Below are positions 33,902-47,090 of a stretch of DNA of 64,000 nt, piece by piece; position 1 is the stretch's first letter; each line of letters starts with the position of its first letter. This DNA is from Cladophialophora immunda (Eukaryota; Ascomycota; Eurotiomycetes; Chaetothyriales; Herpotrichiellaceae): NCBI RefSeq assembly GCF_000835495.1, contig NW_015622542.1, positions 1,882,485 to 1,946,484 on the forward strand, in the 5' to 3' direction. Below the pieces are notes generated by a model. The model was not told where the DNA came from and made no database searches. It worked only from the letters and a program-made list of their open reading frames with translations. The translations under genes were made by a program, and so were the position numbers.

Positions 33902-34935
33902 GCTGTCCTGGCGTTGAGAAGTACTGTGAGCGTCCTCTCATGTCAGCAGGTAATGGCTCCGAAATGAGCCTACAAAAACCTCCAATGTCTATATGAGCAC
34001 GAGGGACGGCGGAGAACATCCCTCCGAGCGGACAGCATCCCGCTCTGCACCAACGGGATATCCGGGGTATGTCTTGACTGGAACAGGTACCAATCAAGGT
34101 TGAACAGAAAGTTTCATGGCTTTTAAGCCTTGACCAACTCCGGAAGTGTCCCGCAATGAACGTTATTCACAGTCGAAGTTTTGTATTCACACCGTTGAGA
34201 AGGAAATGTTCCCAAATGATCTGAATTGGACCAGCAGCTGTGACTGTACGACAATGGCTGAATCTCTAGAGTGAAGTTCGCCGCAGCAGTGGTTGCAGCC
34301 ACGCAGCTTCAGTGGTAATGCGCTATATGGACTTGAAGAGTTGAAGTACTTGTGTAGTCTGGCTACATCCACCACCCAAAACATACTGTTTGTGAGATTC
34401 GTCGCTTTTGTACATTTCCATCGTTTGTTCGCATTACTACGGTTGATGAAAGTCTATTTCAATGATTTGATGGCATTTACTGTGACTGGTGATTCTCTCC
34501 GAGTTGATCTTCGCGCGACGACAAGTACTGCCGAAACAAGTAACGGCGAGACGGCCCCACTTTGATCCTATATGTTCTATAGGGGACATCATCATGAATG
34601 GCTATAGTTATTTGCCGTACGAACAAAACGATACCGTAAGAAAAGAGGTCTATACTCGGTCGGCAGTAACTATGGGGAATTGCGGGTAGTGACATGTAAC
34701 GTTCACGTGGATGAGGTCATTTTCTGGTTCATGGCCTGAAGCTAAGGAGAATATATGAAAGCCCGGTAGGAGGTTGTAGCCATCTAGACAGCGCACATTA
34801 TAGATCATCATATAACACGTTATCGAATGTATGGGTCGAGCTGGCGTTCCAAATCCAAGTAATTGGTCAAAGTTGTAGTGAGGCTCATACCACATCAGCT
34901 AACCGAGACGCCGCTAGACGCTACTACAGTGTATG
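33902..34935. other. Intergenic region between the two gene blocks
   Basis: This is the P450 promoter and the 3' flank of the AflR-type regulator. It is AT-richer than its surroundings around 34,150-34,900. I see no gene and no copy of the catabolic-block motif. Confidence 0.5.
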
Positions 34936-36316
34936 TCAAGCACAATGCTCGATAAGACCCAAAATTGCAGCACGACAACGGTGTAGGCACACTACAGAGG
35001 ACCTTTTGTTGATGCCTGTCTCGTCCTCCCATATTGATGCTACGAAACGAGCTGGTAACGACGGTCTTGAAACTCCGTTATCCGGCACCGTTGGCTGTGT
35101 GAGGCCCAAGCGCTCCAGGCACGCCAGGGACGATTTACTCTGTCCTGATTGCGTAGATGGTATCCCGAGTAAGTCTTCCATCTCGCTGAGCCGGCTGTAG
35201 CCAATGCGTAGCAAGTCAAGGCTTGAATTCAAAGCGTTGCCAAAATGGTCTGGAGGCACGAACAGGTCTCCTAGTCGAAGACTGTATGGAACGTGACTTG
35301 CATCGGCGAATTTGCTCCCCAATGCTCCTAGACTTGTTCTCAGATTGATTGCATCTTGAGAGCTGTCAGGACTGGATGAGTTGGCGGACGCCGTTGGCGA
35401 TGGCGATGGCGACGCTAAAAGACTCTGTAGCATTCGTTCCAACAGCGACGTTAGAAGTTTGACACTCAACACATAGCCTTGAGCTTCTATTGAAGCTCGT
35501 TTGCTCCGCAAGTGGGCATCGTGTGAACTTTGAGATGTGCGATGGATGCCTGCTTCCTCCGCGTTGCTAAGCTTTAAAACGGCCAAAAAGTTGCTAAGGG
35601 CGCTCAAGGCTTCGCCGACGGGGTCTGAAACTGGTGTCAGTACAAGATTCACATTTGGTGCTCGAAATTGAAGCCGTACAATCTTGAGTTCCTCGGTTCG
35701 TGTGATCCTCTGCCGTCCCAAGAAAAGTCGCCTCCAATTCCTGGAAAGCCTTGGTAAGCTCCGCCGACGGCTCGGAAAGCTCAGATACGAGTCCATCGCA
35801 TGCTTTAGATGAGCCCCCAGAGGGAAGTAATGGCATGTTTGGCGCTGAGCTAACTAGGGCCTCAGAGTTCTGCTCAAACGCGGACGAATTGGGGTCGCCA
35901 AATGCGGCACTCCTCCCGCCAGTGCTGGGCCGAGACGAGGGAGAAAGGGGAAAGACGTCCTCGAAATGCGTCAACTCAAGACCAAACATCGTGTCCAGCT
36001 CGCCCACAGGGTCGTCCAGTGTCGGGATCGCGGCATCTGCGGGCCAGCTTTCCCAGGAGACAAAAGTCTCGACGCTGCATTGGCTAGTCTTCTTGCTTGA
36101 TCTGGCCCCGTAGACGCACTCGAGTCCAGCTCTTTGGCAACGTTTGCATCGAGTCAACGAAGCCTTATCTCCTACGCATCGTAGCTTCTGTTGGTGGCAC
36201 CTGTCGCACGACTTCCGCAATGTTCGACCATCGGCACGTCGAATAATGGCGATGTCTGCAGTAGCTGGGTAGTCAGCCCTTGCCGACACATAGTCCGGGT
36301 GACGGTCCGATGACAT
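34936..36316 (-). CDS. AflR-type Zn2Cys6 regulator of the polyketide cluster
   Basis: The model is complement(34936-35624, 35680-36316), 441 aa. The binuclear cluster has the AflR-type long middle loop, C-x2-C-x6-C-x9-C-x2-C-x6-C, as CDRCHQQKLRC, RCKRC and GLEC, followed by a basic tail. The C-terminal half carries alpha-helical blocks like the aflatoxin-regulator domain, for example VGEALSALSNFLAVL and LLTSLLERMLQSLL. The single intron donor is GTACGG at 35679. Two acceptors six bases apart (after TTTCAG or CACCAG) keep the frame; I use TTTCAG because it leaves a normal branch-point distance. The frame upstream of 36316 is open but unlike the family. It diverges from the PKS across 1.5 kb, the usual place for a pathway-specific activator. 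Confidence 0.85.
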
Positions 36317-37829
36317 TCGGTGCTCGGCGAAAATAACACAACAGAATGGGAGGAGAAAAACGCCGGACAGACCATGAAGGTGAAAATGCCGATACCCATG
36401 ATACACTTATACCTGTCCATAAACTGACCGACAGGCTCGGGGAGCCAAAAGTACATCTCAGTGTCCACGTAACCTACTAATGTACAAGAGTTTAAGTGGA
36501 CTCGAAAAGTCGCATGCAACGCACCGAGTGTGATCAGTATGGCTGAGCAAGCGTATTTTATTGGCTGCATCCCCCTACTGCTGCTTTGCAACGTTGCTGA
36601 TAAGCAACTGCAGTCTCGGTATAGCCGCCTGCAAAAGCGGCTTCACCCTTGTATGCTGCGCAGGACTGCCCGCCCCACTGTTAGGAAGACCGGATGTGGA
36701 ACGGATAATTCATATACAGGTGCAGTTTCGTTATCATTGCATGCAATAGTAGCTTCACCCTTATGCACTTCTCAAGATTCCCCGCTCCATTGCTACAATC
36801 ACGATATACCCAACGGATAACACCCACTCTCATGTTACTCATGAGTCACACCCATTATATCGAAGATAGACCATTACTACTTCTATGCCTCTTGTATATG
36901 AGGCTCCTCGTCTTATACCTGGAACTGTATACAGTATAGATATCTCTTACAGGAACACTTACTTCTTCCCCTGTCACCAAGCTTTACACTGTAGTTCGGA
37001 GATATAACAACGTCTCAATATTCAACCTGTGTTGGTCAGGATGGATGAGAGGGGTACGAGATGTGGACCACCAGCTAACGAGAGCATACTTGCACGGTGT
37101 AGGTCGGGGCACCTGTCTACCACTTATCCATCGAATAACACGACTCCTTCCCATTCTCAGAAGTGGGACGAAGAATAGAGAGTTGCATTTGGGGTGCAGC
37201 CGACGACGTGAATGCCTGAGTCTGTCGTCGGGGACCCCCCGGTTCGGGAGACTCTGAATGATCTACATTGACAATTGTTCTTCTTCTTCCCTTGCGAAAG
37301 ACATCTTCAGGGATTTGGCCTGGTGGCCTTGACAGGTGTCCAGGCATCGGCGGGGACACAACCGAGGACCACTAAGCTCTGCTTCCCGTGCCGCAAGGAT
37401 CTAGTTCTACAGTAGTTTCCATAGAGCTGCATAGGCAGAGCTGGAATGAGTATGGAAAGGCTCTGAGTCGGCGCGACCCGTCGGTCCCCGTCCGCTAAGA
37501 CGCCAATCTTAGCCCGGAGCCAAGCCACTAACCAACCTCGCCAAATCCTGCTGCAACAACACGACATTGCTTGATCCTACCACGCCTACCCTCCCAGGAA
37601 GATATGCAACTGCCTTTAGGGATCGGCGTGCATGCTTCGCTTTTGGCGACTCTGCTACACAGCAGAATTCCAGGCGACATGGGCGCCAATGAGGCCGAAA
37701 TGTCGGCGTTAGAGGCAAGTTGCCTGCCACGCCGATTCTCTCTTAATGATGAAGAGTCGACCATGCGCAAGAAGCTCAGCCATGTGAAGAGACAGGCACC
37801 GCGTGGCACAGTACCTCGCCCAAATTGCC
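36317..37829. other. Divergent promoter between regulator and PKS
   Basis: No coding signal is seen over 1.5 kb. It contains a diverged 112-bp direct repeat (annotated) and a C/G-rich near-palindrome TCGGGGACCCCCCGG at about 37228-37242 that resembles paired CGG sites of Zn2Cys6 factors. The link to a specific factor is a guess. Confidence 0.45.
36608..36820. repeat. Diverged tandem direct repeat, 112-bp period
   Basis: Unit 1 starts at 36608 (CTGCAGTCTCGG) and unit 2 at 36720 (GTGCAGTTTCGT). Both contain GCTTCACCCTT and both end with ACGGATAA (36701 and 36813). The offset stays at 112 bp along most of the unit. Many differences are C-T or G-A transitions, as RIP or old duplication would leave. 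Confidence 0.6.
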
Positions 37830-40800
37830 ATGAGTCCATTCGAAGCTCAACAGAAAGAGCCCATCGCACTGATCGGCAGTGGTTGTCGCTTCCCTGGTGG
37901 CGCGAGCAACCCCTCTCGACTGTGGCAGCTTCTGAAATCGCCCAGAGACTTGGTGAAGAAAGTTCCCAAGGAAAGGTTCAACATAGAGGGCTATTATCAT
38001 CCTGATGGAGCTCATCATGGCCGAACAAATGCACAATACGCATACTTTCTCGAAGAAGACCCATACGCATTTGATCCAAGCTTCTTCAACATTTCCCCCA
38101 ATGAAGTCGATACAATCGATCCTCAACAACGCCTCCTCCTGGAGACCGTCTATGACAGCCTCACATCGGCGGGACTTAAGATGGAGGACCTCCGAGGCTC
38201 TCCTACCGCCGTCTATGTCGGGTTGATGCAACGAGATTTTCTTGATAACTCGAACTATGACCTGGATGCGTTGAGCACCTATGCAGCCACCGGCGCCGCG
38301 GCCTCTATTCTTTCCAACCGAGTTTCTTACGCTTTTGGTTGGCATGGACCCAGTATGACTATCGATACTGCTTGCAGCTCATCTCTGGTCGCCGTTCACC
38401 TTGCCGTGCAGCAGCTTCGAACAGGAGCAAGTCAAGTTGCTGTTGCGGCCGGCTCGAACCTAATTCTTGGCCCCACCCCCTTTATCACTGCAAGTAAGCT
38501 CAATATGTTCTCACCCACAGGCCGGTCTCGGATGTGGGATGCTGCAGCGGACGGCTACGCTAGGGGTGAGGGCATTGCCGCTGTGGTGCTCAAGACTCTA
38601 TCGCAGGCAATCGCAGATGGTGACACCATCGAATGTATAATACGCGAAAGCGGCATCAATCAAGACGGCAAAACTCCTGGCATAACAATGCCGAGCCCTG
38701 CGGCACAAGAGGCACTCATTCGTCAAGTCTACAACACGGCAGGTCTTGACATTACGAAACCTGGGGACCGGTGTCAATATTTTGAAGCCCACGGAACGGG
38801 AACACAAGCAGGAGATCCACAAGAAGCCTGTGCCATCTCGTCTGCTTTCTTTGGGGACAGAGAGCGTGCCGTCGACGAAGACCCACTATACGTGGGCAGT
38901 ATAAAGACCATCATCGGCCACACCGAAGGCACTGCAGGGGTCGCTGGACTCATTAAAGCATCGCAGGTGATACAACATGGCGTTCTACCACCAAACATGC
39001 TATTCAATGAGCTGAATCCGAGAGTGGCTCCATTCTATTCGGACCTGCGGGTCGTGACAGAGCAACGGGCGTGGCCTGCGCTCAAGTTCAATCAACCTCG
39101 ACGTGTGAGCGTCAACTCGTTCGGGTTTGGTGGAACTAATGCTCATATAATTGTGGAATCATACATCCCTGTCTCGAAGGAAGCACTAGAGCAAACACCA
39201 ACACCTTGCCTGGCCCCGATTGTTCTCTCCGCAAACTCCATCGCATCACTCAGAGCTAACATGGACGATCTCAAACAAAGTCTAGACAGCCACCCAGACC
39301 TCCAGCTGCGAGATCTGACCTGGACACTGCTGAAAAAGCGGTCGACCCTCCAAGTCCGGCATACCATCCAAGCTAAAACCGTGCCAGCACTCTGCGAGGC
39401 TCTTGACCGCGATGCGCATTTGGTCTCGGGAAAACAAGCTATCACAACATTGTCGGATGTGAAGAGAAAACCCCAAATCCTAGGGATTTTTACTGGCCAG
39501 GGTGCTCAGTGGCCAGCTATGGGAAAGGTTCTGATTTCTGAAGTTGCGTATGCGCGGAGCATCGCTTCAGAGCTTGATTACAGTCTTCAGAGCTTACCAG
39601 AAAAATACCGACCTGGATGGAACCTCGTGGATCAGCTTCTCCTCGAGGGAGAAGCCTCCAATGTGCACGACGCTACCTTTTCTCAGCCACTTTGCTGTGC
39701 GGTCCAGATCATGCTGATCAAGCTTCTTGAAGCGGCAGGGGTGACATTCAAGGTCGTCATTGGCCACAGCTCCGGAGAGATAGCATGCGCCTTCGCTGCT
39801 GGCTTCATATCGGCGTCGCAAGCCATCCGCATAGCATACCTTCGCGGCCTTACCGCAGAATACGCGCGTGGTCCAGATGGTATAGAGGGTGCCATGATGG
39901 CTGCAGGCACCTCTTTCGACGACGCGAATGATTTGTGCGTTCTTGAGGCATTTGAAGGGAGAATGACCGTCGCAGCAAGTAATGGCCCAGAGAGCGTCAC
40001 CCTATCTGGAGATAAAGATGCCATTCTGGAGGCATACGATGTTTTGATTGACGAGTCGCGATTTGCTCGAGTCCTCAAAGTTGACAAGGCTTACCACTCG
40101 CACCATATGCGTCCTTGCGCAGAGCCGTACGTTGCTGCTTTGAGAGCTTGCAGCTGTGATGCCTCCACTCCGCCCGCCGCGCCCCGAAGCACCTGGCTCT
40201 CTTCCGTGTACGAAGGGAAGATCATGCGGCGCGAGGACCTTAGTGCCGAGTATTGGAAAGAGAATTTGCTCTCCCCAGTTCTCTTCTCCTTGGCAGTTGA
40301 GCTAGCAGTCCTGAAGCATACCCCCCTTGACATGTGCATCGAAGTTGGCGCTCACCCTGCCCTGAAGAATCCGACGCTGCAGACTATCCAGAACTGTACC
40401 GGGTCTGACCTTCCATATGTCGGCTGCATGGAGCGGAAGAAAGACGACACTGAAGCTTTCTCGTCATGTTTGGGGTACTTATGGGCGCACTTCGGCTCAG
40501 CGGCTGTTGATATTGACAAGCTGTATAGCAACCTATCCATTGATGCACACAGCGTCCGTGATGTGTCCAAGCAGCTTCCGAGCTACTCCTGGGATCACTC
40601 ACGCTCATACAGGAAGGAATCCCGCGCCCTACGTGCACTGCTTGACGCAGAAAGACCTCATCTCTTACTCGGCAGGCGTTCAACCCACAGCACTCCGTCG
40701 TCGCTGCACTGGCAGAACTTCATACGGCCACGTGATATTGACTGGCTCGACGGCCACTCACTTCAAGGACAGACAGTATTCCCTGGAGCAGGCTACGTTG

Positions 40801-43800
40801 TCATGGCCATGGAAGCCGCCGTCAAACTGAGTGGCGATCGAAGCATTCGGCTTTTGGAAGTTCTGAACCTCAAAATTGATAAGGCAGTTACCTTTGAGGA
40901 TGAGAACAGCATGGTCGAACTCAACCTCAGTCTTGACGTGGACCAATCGCAAACTACGGATACATATGCAATGTATGGCTTCACCATCAACTCGTGCCTC
41001 GCTAGAGAAACCGGGCCTACTCGTTCCGTCGCTGGCACGCTCGCCATCACTTACGGGCCGGTAATGCGTGATGCTCTACCTACTCCTCTGGACGTACCAG
41101 CTCACCTTAACGATGTTGGCATCGACCCGTTCTATAATATGCTCGACCAAGCTGGGTATAACTATACCAAGCAATTTCGTGGAATCACCAGTCTCAGACG
41201 CGGTGACAGCAAGGCGCATGGTTCCATCAAGTTCCATCGCTTAGAAGATGGCCACCGCAATATGGTCATACATCCTAGCACTCTCGATGTCGCCTTTCAG
41301 AGCATGATTGGGGCTTATAGTGCTCCGGGTGATGGGCGTCTACGATCCCTGCTCGTTCCTACGGGAATCGGTCGCATCGCTTTGAACCCGTGGGTTGCTG
41401 ATCAGATCGACGCCTTGTCGAGTGAAGTAGACTTTATTTCCACCACTGTAGCAAGCGTCGGCACAAATCTTGAAGGCGATATTGAGATATTCGACCCCGA
41501 GACCAAGGCAACGATGCTCCACATCGAAGGTATAGGTTTCAAACCAACATTCCCGCCCTCCGCTGAAGACGATCACAACATGTATACTAAGTGGAGCTTG
41601 GGTCCTCTGAATCCTGATGCGTTGCTCGACGAGGTCGACAGACACGCTACAGAACAGGACAAGAGGGACGTTGCAATCATTGAGCGGATCACATATTGGT
41701 ATATCAGATTTGTGTTGGACAATGTGACCGCCGAGGATCGTGACAAAGCATCCTTCCATTTCGCAAAGTATATCCAGTGGTGTGAGCATGTGCTCAGTGA
41801 GACCCAGGCCGGTCGCAATGTATGGTACACACCAGCTTGGGATGAGGATACACGCGCTGATATCGAAGTAATGATTCGAGAGTAAGTCTTCGCATAGACA
41901 CAGAAGACGCTTTGGCTGACCAATTGTCAAGGAATATATCCCAGCCATTCGTGCGTCTCATCCAGAGAGTTGGCGAAGCCGCTCTGGACACATTTCGCAA
42001 CGATGAGAATGCCTTCGACCTGCTGGACCACGACGGCCTGCTTACCGAGTTCTACAGCGGGGAAATTAGTTACGGCCAATCTTATTACTACTACCAACGA
42101 ATTCTCGAGCAAATCAATCACCGATACCCTAACTTGGATGTTCTTGAAGTCGGTACGTATAAACCAGGGCCTCTAACCATGACGATGGCTAACAACGACA
42201 ACAGGGGCGGGCACAGGAGGAGCGACGCGATTGTTCTTGAACCACGATCAGCTCTCTTTCAACAGCTACACCTTTACCGATATTTCACGCACCTTCTTCG
42301 AGCCAGCCGCCAAAGAGTTCGAGCGACACGCAGAAAAGATGGAGTTTCAACCACTTGACATCCGCCGTCCCCCTAGCGAACAGGGATTCAAGCCCAATTC
42401 GTATGACTTGGTCGCGGCATCCAATGTGCTCCACGCCACACCAAATCTCGAAGCGACTCTGGCAAATGTCCGGTCTCTGCTGAAACCTGGTGGTCGATTG
42501 ATTGTCATTGAAATCGCACACCGCCAGCATACTCGTGTCGGGTTCATCTTTGGATTGTTCCCAGACTGGTGGTCCGGTCATGACGAAGGTCGCGTGCTGG
42601 GACCCTTCGTTCCTTACGCTGAATGGGACAGGATATTAAAGAGATCCGGGTTCTCTGGCATCGACACCCGCTCTCTCGATCCAGACAGTACGACCTTCCC
42701 GAGCGGCGTGTTTCTCACCCACGCGGTAGACGACTTAATAGAGAAGTTGGACTCGCCCCTGGCAGTACCTGTTGAGGACTCTTATAGCCCTCTAGTTATC
42801 GTTGGAGGCTCCTCACCAAAGACCGCAGAGCTCCTCAGTCAACTCGACAGCATCTTCCGGGCACGCAAGTTGGATACTGTCCCAAGCCTTCGAGAGATCA
42901 TCAACGCCGACTTACAACCCGGGTCAACATTTATTGTACTCTCAGAGCTTGATGAGCCCACTTTTGCTGGATTGGACGACGAAAAGTTTGATGCTCTACA
43001 GACCATTTTCAACGCTGCTCACAATGTCTTGTGGGTGACTGAAGACGCTTGGGTTGCAAATGCTCAGCAAGCGATGACGATCGGTCTCCTTCGAACACTG
43101 CGTCACGAATATCCCGACATTCAGATCCAACTGCTCGATGTTGACAGCGTTCAAAATCTGGAACCTTGTTTCCTGGGCGAGACCGTCCTGCGTCTGGAAA
43201 CTGGCGCAAAATGGGAGGACAGCGGCGTTTTATGGACGCAAGAACCAGAGCTCTACTTTTCTGGTGGCAAGGTCCTGATACCACGTCTCAAACGCGATGT
43301 AGACAGGAACAATCGACTCAACTCCGCCCGCCGTCCCATCCTAGCCAGCTTAGACCCCCGAAAGCAGATTTTGAGCCTAGAATACGAAGCTGGGACGCCT
43401 TACTTCAGAGCAAATATGGAGCAATCTATTCCCTCGTCACTTGACGAGACCTTGTTGAAGGTCCAGGTGCAGTACTCGCTCGCAAAGGCTGTCCGAGTCG
43501 GCAAACTTGGGTTCTACCATCTAATTCAGGGCAGCGTTGTCGGTTCCACGGATACAGTCGTGCTGGCTTTGTCGAGCAGCAATGCTTCGCATGTTCTCAT
43601 TCCTTCTCGTCAAGTCATTTATGTCGGAAAAAAAGAGGAGTGGGACAACTTGCCGCTTCTTAACGTCTCAGCAAATATTGTCGCCGTCACCCTGATGTCC
43701 GACCTCGTCCAAGGTTCTGGTGTCATTGTCATGGAGCCTCCCAGCTATTATGTTGAGAGTCTCCGCGACCAAGCTGCAGCTGCTGGTGTCTCACTGACAT

Positions 43801-46800
43801 TTGTTTCCACTAAGGATGCACCTCAGGTGTCCGGTGTCCGGTGGATTCATCTACACGAAAAGGAGACCGAGCGAAGCTTGCGCCAGAGACTGCCAACGAA
43901 TATTTCTGTACTATACGACTTGGTCGCCGAGCAGAACCCGGCAAGCTTGAGCTGTCGACTGGTCAAGTGTCTTCCGCCTACCTGCTCAATCCTTGGCCCC
44001 GACTACCTGTTCCAGAACGTCGCAACACCAGTGTCGACATTGAGCATTCACGCAGCGACTCAGATTCTCACGAATGCTGTCAAAGCGGTGCGGAAAGGCA
44101 GAGATATGGGCAGAATGCCTATCCTCGCTGGACATGAAGTTTTAGCTTCAAAAAGCAGCTCGTTAATCAACGCAATAATTGACTGGACAACAGACGAACT
44201 CATCGAAAGTCGTATCCGCCCCATTGAGTCATACGACTTATTTGTAGGAGACAAAACGTACTTGCTGATCGGTCTCGCTGGTGATATGGGTCGTTCGATC
44301 GCTCGATTCATGGTAGAGCATGGCGCGCGCCATCTCGTGCTATCCAGTCGTGTCCCTAAAATTGACCAACGTTGGATCGACGATATCGCTCGTTCTGGGG
44401 GGAGAGTGATGGTGCTTCCCATGTATGTCGGAGCCCTGGCCATATGCTTCTCTAGAAGATGCTAACTACGAGCAAATAGGGATATCTCCAATGAAGCCGC
44501 CGTCGACAGAGGCCTTGCAGAAGTGCACGCGTCGATGCCTCCAATCGCCGGGGTGGCATTTGGGCCACTCCTACTGCAGGACGTCATGTTCAAAAACATG
44601 GAGCTCCCGATGATGGAGATGGTCCTGGCGCCCAAAGTAACAGGTGTTCGCCTGCTGAATGAGCGTTTGTCTGATCCTGCAAAGCCCCTGGACTTCTTTG
44701 TCATGTTCTCGTCTATAGTGATGGTTGTTGGAAACCCTGGGCAAGCCGCGTACAGTGCTGCAAATGCGTACCTCCACGCAATAACCCAGCAAAGACGCGC
44801 TCGAGGCATGGCAGCATCGACTATCGATATTGGTGCTGTCATTGGGGTAGGCTTCATTTCCCGCGCCGGGCGTGAGAACGATTCCCAAACCCGCAAGTTC
44901 CTCGCCGACGAAGTCAAAGAGTGGGAGCTCCATGCACTCTTTGCGGAAGCTGTTGTGGCTGGCCGAAATAGGGAGCTCGACGATGTGGAGCTCGTCACCG
45001 GCATGGTACATATGGACGAGAAGGACCGAGATCGAATTCCCTGGTATAACGACCCTCGCTTTACCGTATTCAAACTGTCTGACCGTCGTACAACTGGCAA
45101 CGAAGCCACTGGAGCTGTCGCATCCCTCAAGGATCAATTGTCAAAGGCTGAGACCCCAGATCAGGTCCGCGACATCATCCTCGAGGGCGTGTCTAGCAGA
45201 ATACGTGGAGCTTTGCTGTTGGCCACGGCCGACGAGCTGAATCTGACGGCTCCGTTGATCGACCAGGGAGTGGATTCTTTGAGTGCCGTGACGGTGGCCT
45301 CGTGGTTCGCCAAAAATCTCAACCTCGACGTTCCTTTGTTGAAGATCCTAGGCGGCGCCTCTGCTGCCGACTTGGTCGAAGAAGCTGTCTCTCGCTTAAA
45401 TCCCGACTTGATTCCGCTGGTTGATTCTGGATCTCTAGAGGAGACGGTGCAGACAACCCAGGACGTGCCGCCTACAACCCCGTCATCGACCGCCGGCACG
45501 TCCAATGAAAGCGCCACTTTCTCAATTGAGCAAAGTAGTGGCATTCCAACGCCACCGTCCCAAGCATCTGAAGCCGAGGATGATGGATTTCAGCGCGTGG
45601 CAGCGCTTTCCATCATGCAAGAATATACGTGGAAACAGATGCTGCTTCCTCTGGATCCGACCACATTCAACAGCACCATTGGCATGTACATGCAAGGTCC
45701 TCTTGACCTAGCGCGCCTCGCCTGGGCTTTTGAGCAGGCACTGCAGCGAAGCGACGCCTTTCGCACGTGTTTTATCTCTGATCCAGACCCCTCACTCCAG
45801 GAGCCTCTGCAAGCAGTTATGAAATCACCCCGAAATTCGTTTCAATCCATCAAAGTGTCAGACAGACACGCTGCCGACGAAGCATTCAAGGACCTCCAAG
45901 GGGCGAATTACGAACTAGAGAAGGGAGACACACTGAAGATCATCGATTACTTCTGGACGCCCACTGATCATCTTCTGGTGATTGCCTATCATCGTCTTGT
46001 CGGCGATGGCTGGACCACCGAACACCTCTTCGTCGATGTCAGCCAACTCTACAGCGGTCTCCCGCTCGAATCAGCACCCAGCTACGTCGACTACTCGATC
46101 CGGCAGCGTGCACAGCTCACTTCGGGCTCTTTTGATGCCGACCTGAGTTATTGGTCTGACCTCTTTCAAACCCTGCCAACCCGCCTGCCCAGCCTCTCAT
46201 TCGCCGCTACCAACCCATCCGGCTCGGAAACACCCGACTGGACCTCGCACGAGATCTCCACAAGGCTCAACCGTATGGTAGCGGTTCGTATCAAGGACCG
46301 TAGTCGCAAGCAACAAGCCACTCAATGCACTTCTACCTCGCCTCGTTCCACATCCTGCTCGCTCGGCTAACCGGCTCTGACGATATCACAATTGGCGTTG
46401 CCGACTCCGGCCGCGCCTCCCTAATCGACCAAGCCACAATGGGCTTCTTCGCAACCTACCTCCCTCTACGCTTGGCCTACGACTCCGGCCACGTCTTCAA
46501 TGAAACCCTTAGCGCCACCAAGGAACAGATGCGCTCCGCTCTCCTCCACAGCGCTGTCCCATTACCCGTCATCCTCGATCGCCTCGGCCTGCCCACTACT
46601 CCCTGTGCCAACGACCCCTCCTCTCAGGCACCCCTCTTCCAGGCCATTTTCGACTACAAGCAAGGCCAGACAGAAAGCGGAAGCATTGGTGAGGCAAAGA
46701 TGATTGAAACTGACATTCCTCGAGCTGGCACTCCGTACGATATCACGCTGCAGATGGGGGATGATCCGAGCAAAGGAGAGCCGTTGATTACGGTGAAGCT

Positions 46801-46939
46801 GAGGAAGGAACGTTATGGGCCTGGAGCCGCTGAGGTGGTAATGCAGGGATATCTGTCCATCCTGAATACCTTTGCGAGGAACCCCGTCCTCAGAGTTACG
46901 GACGCCACGTTGGATCAGGGAGCCAAAGCCAGGGCTTGA
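37830..46939 (+). CDS. LovB-like highly reducing polyketide synthase (KS-AT-DH-MeT-KR-ACP-C), frameshifted in the C domain
   Basis: Exons are 37830-41881, 41932-42152, 42205-44422 and 44480 onward. As given, the frame stops at 46370 (2793 aa). A one-base shift at about 46320 moves into the frame ending at 46939, for a full product of about 2980 aa. The order is KS (Cys182 in DTACSSS), AT (Ser647 in GHSSG), DH (His976 in HxxxGxxxxP, Asp1153), C-methyltransferase (GAGTGG at 1425), KR (GLAGDMG near 2114), ACP (Ser2430 in DQGVDSL) and a terminal condensation domain. No ER motif is seen between MeT and KR, as in the lovastatin nonaketide synthase LovB. The C-domain motif reads HRLVGDG, with Arg2669 at the normally catalytic second His; I recall the same in LovB. 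The upstream in-frame GTG at 37803 is not used as start. Confidence 0.9.
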
Positions 46940-47090
46940 AATAGGTTGTCGGGATCTCAGCGATACCGCCGAAAGGAAGATGTATCTTCGGCATATCTTA
47001 TAACAGCCAAAATTTCCGTAGTCTTCGGGGTCTAGCGACCATCTCTAGTATTTGTGAGGCCTCTTCGCCGGGCTAATGAGAAACGAGAAT

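Noticed and set aside
46260..46440. An intron as the explanation of the PKS frame change near 46320.
   Set aside because: There is no AG acceptor for about 100 bases after the shift, and the nearest one would remove conserved condensation-domain sequence.
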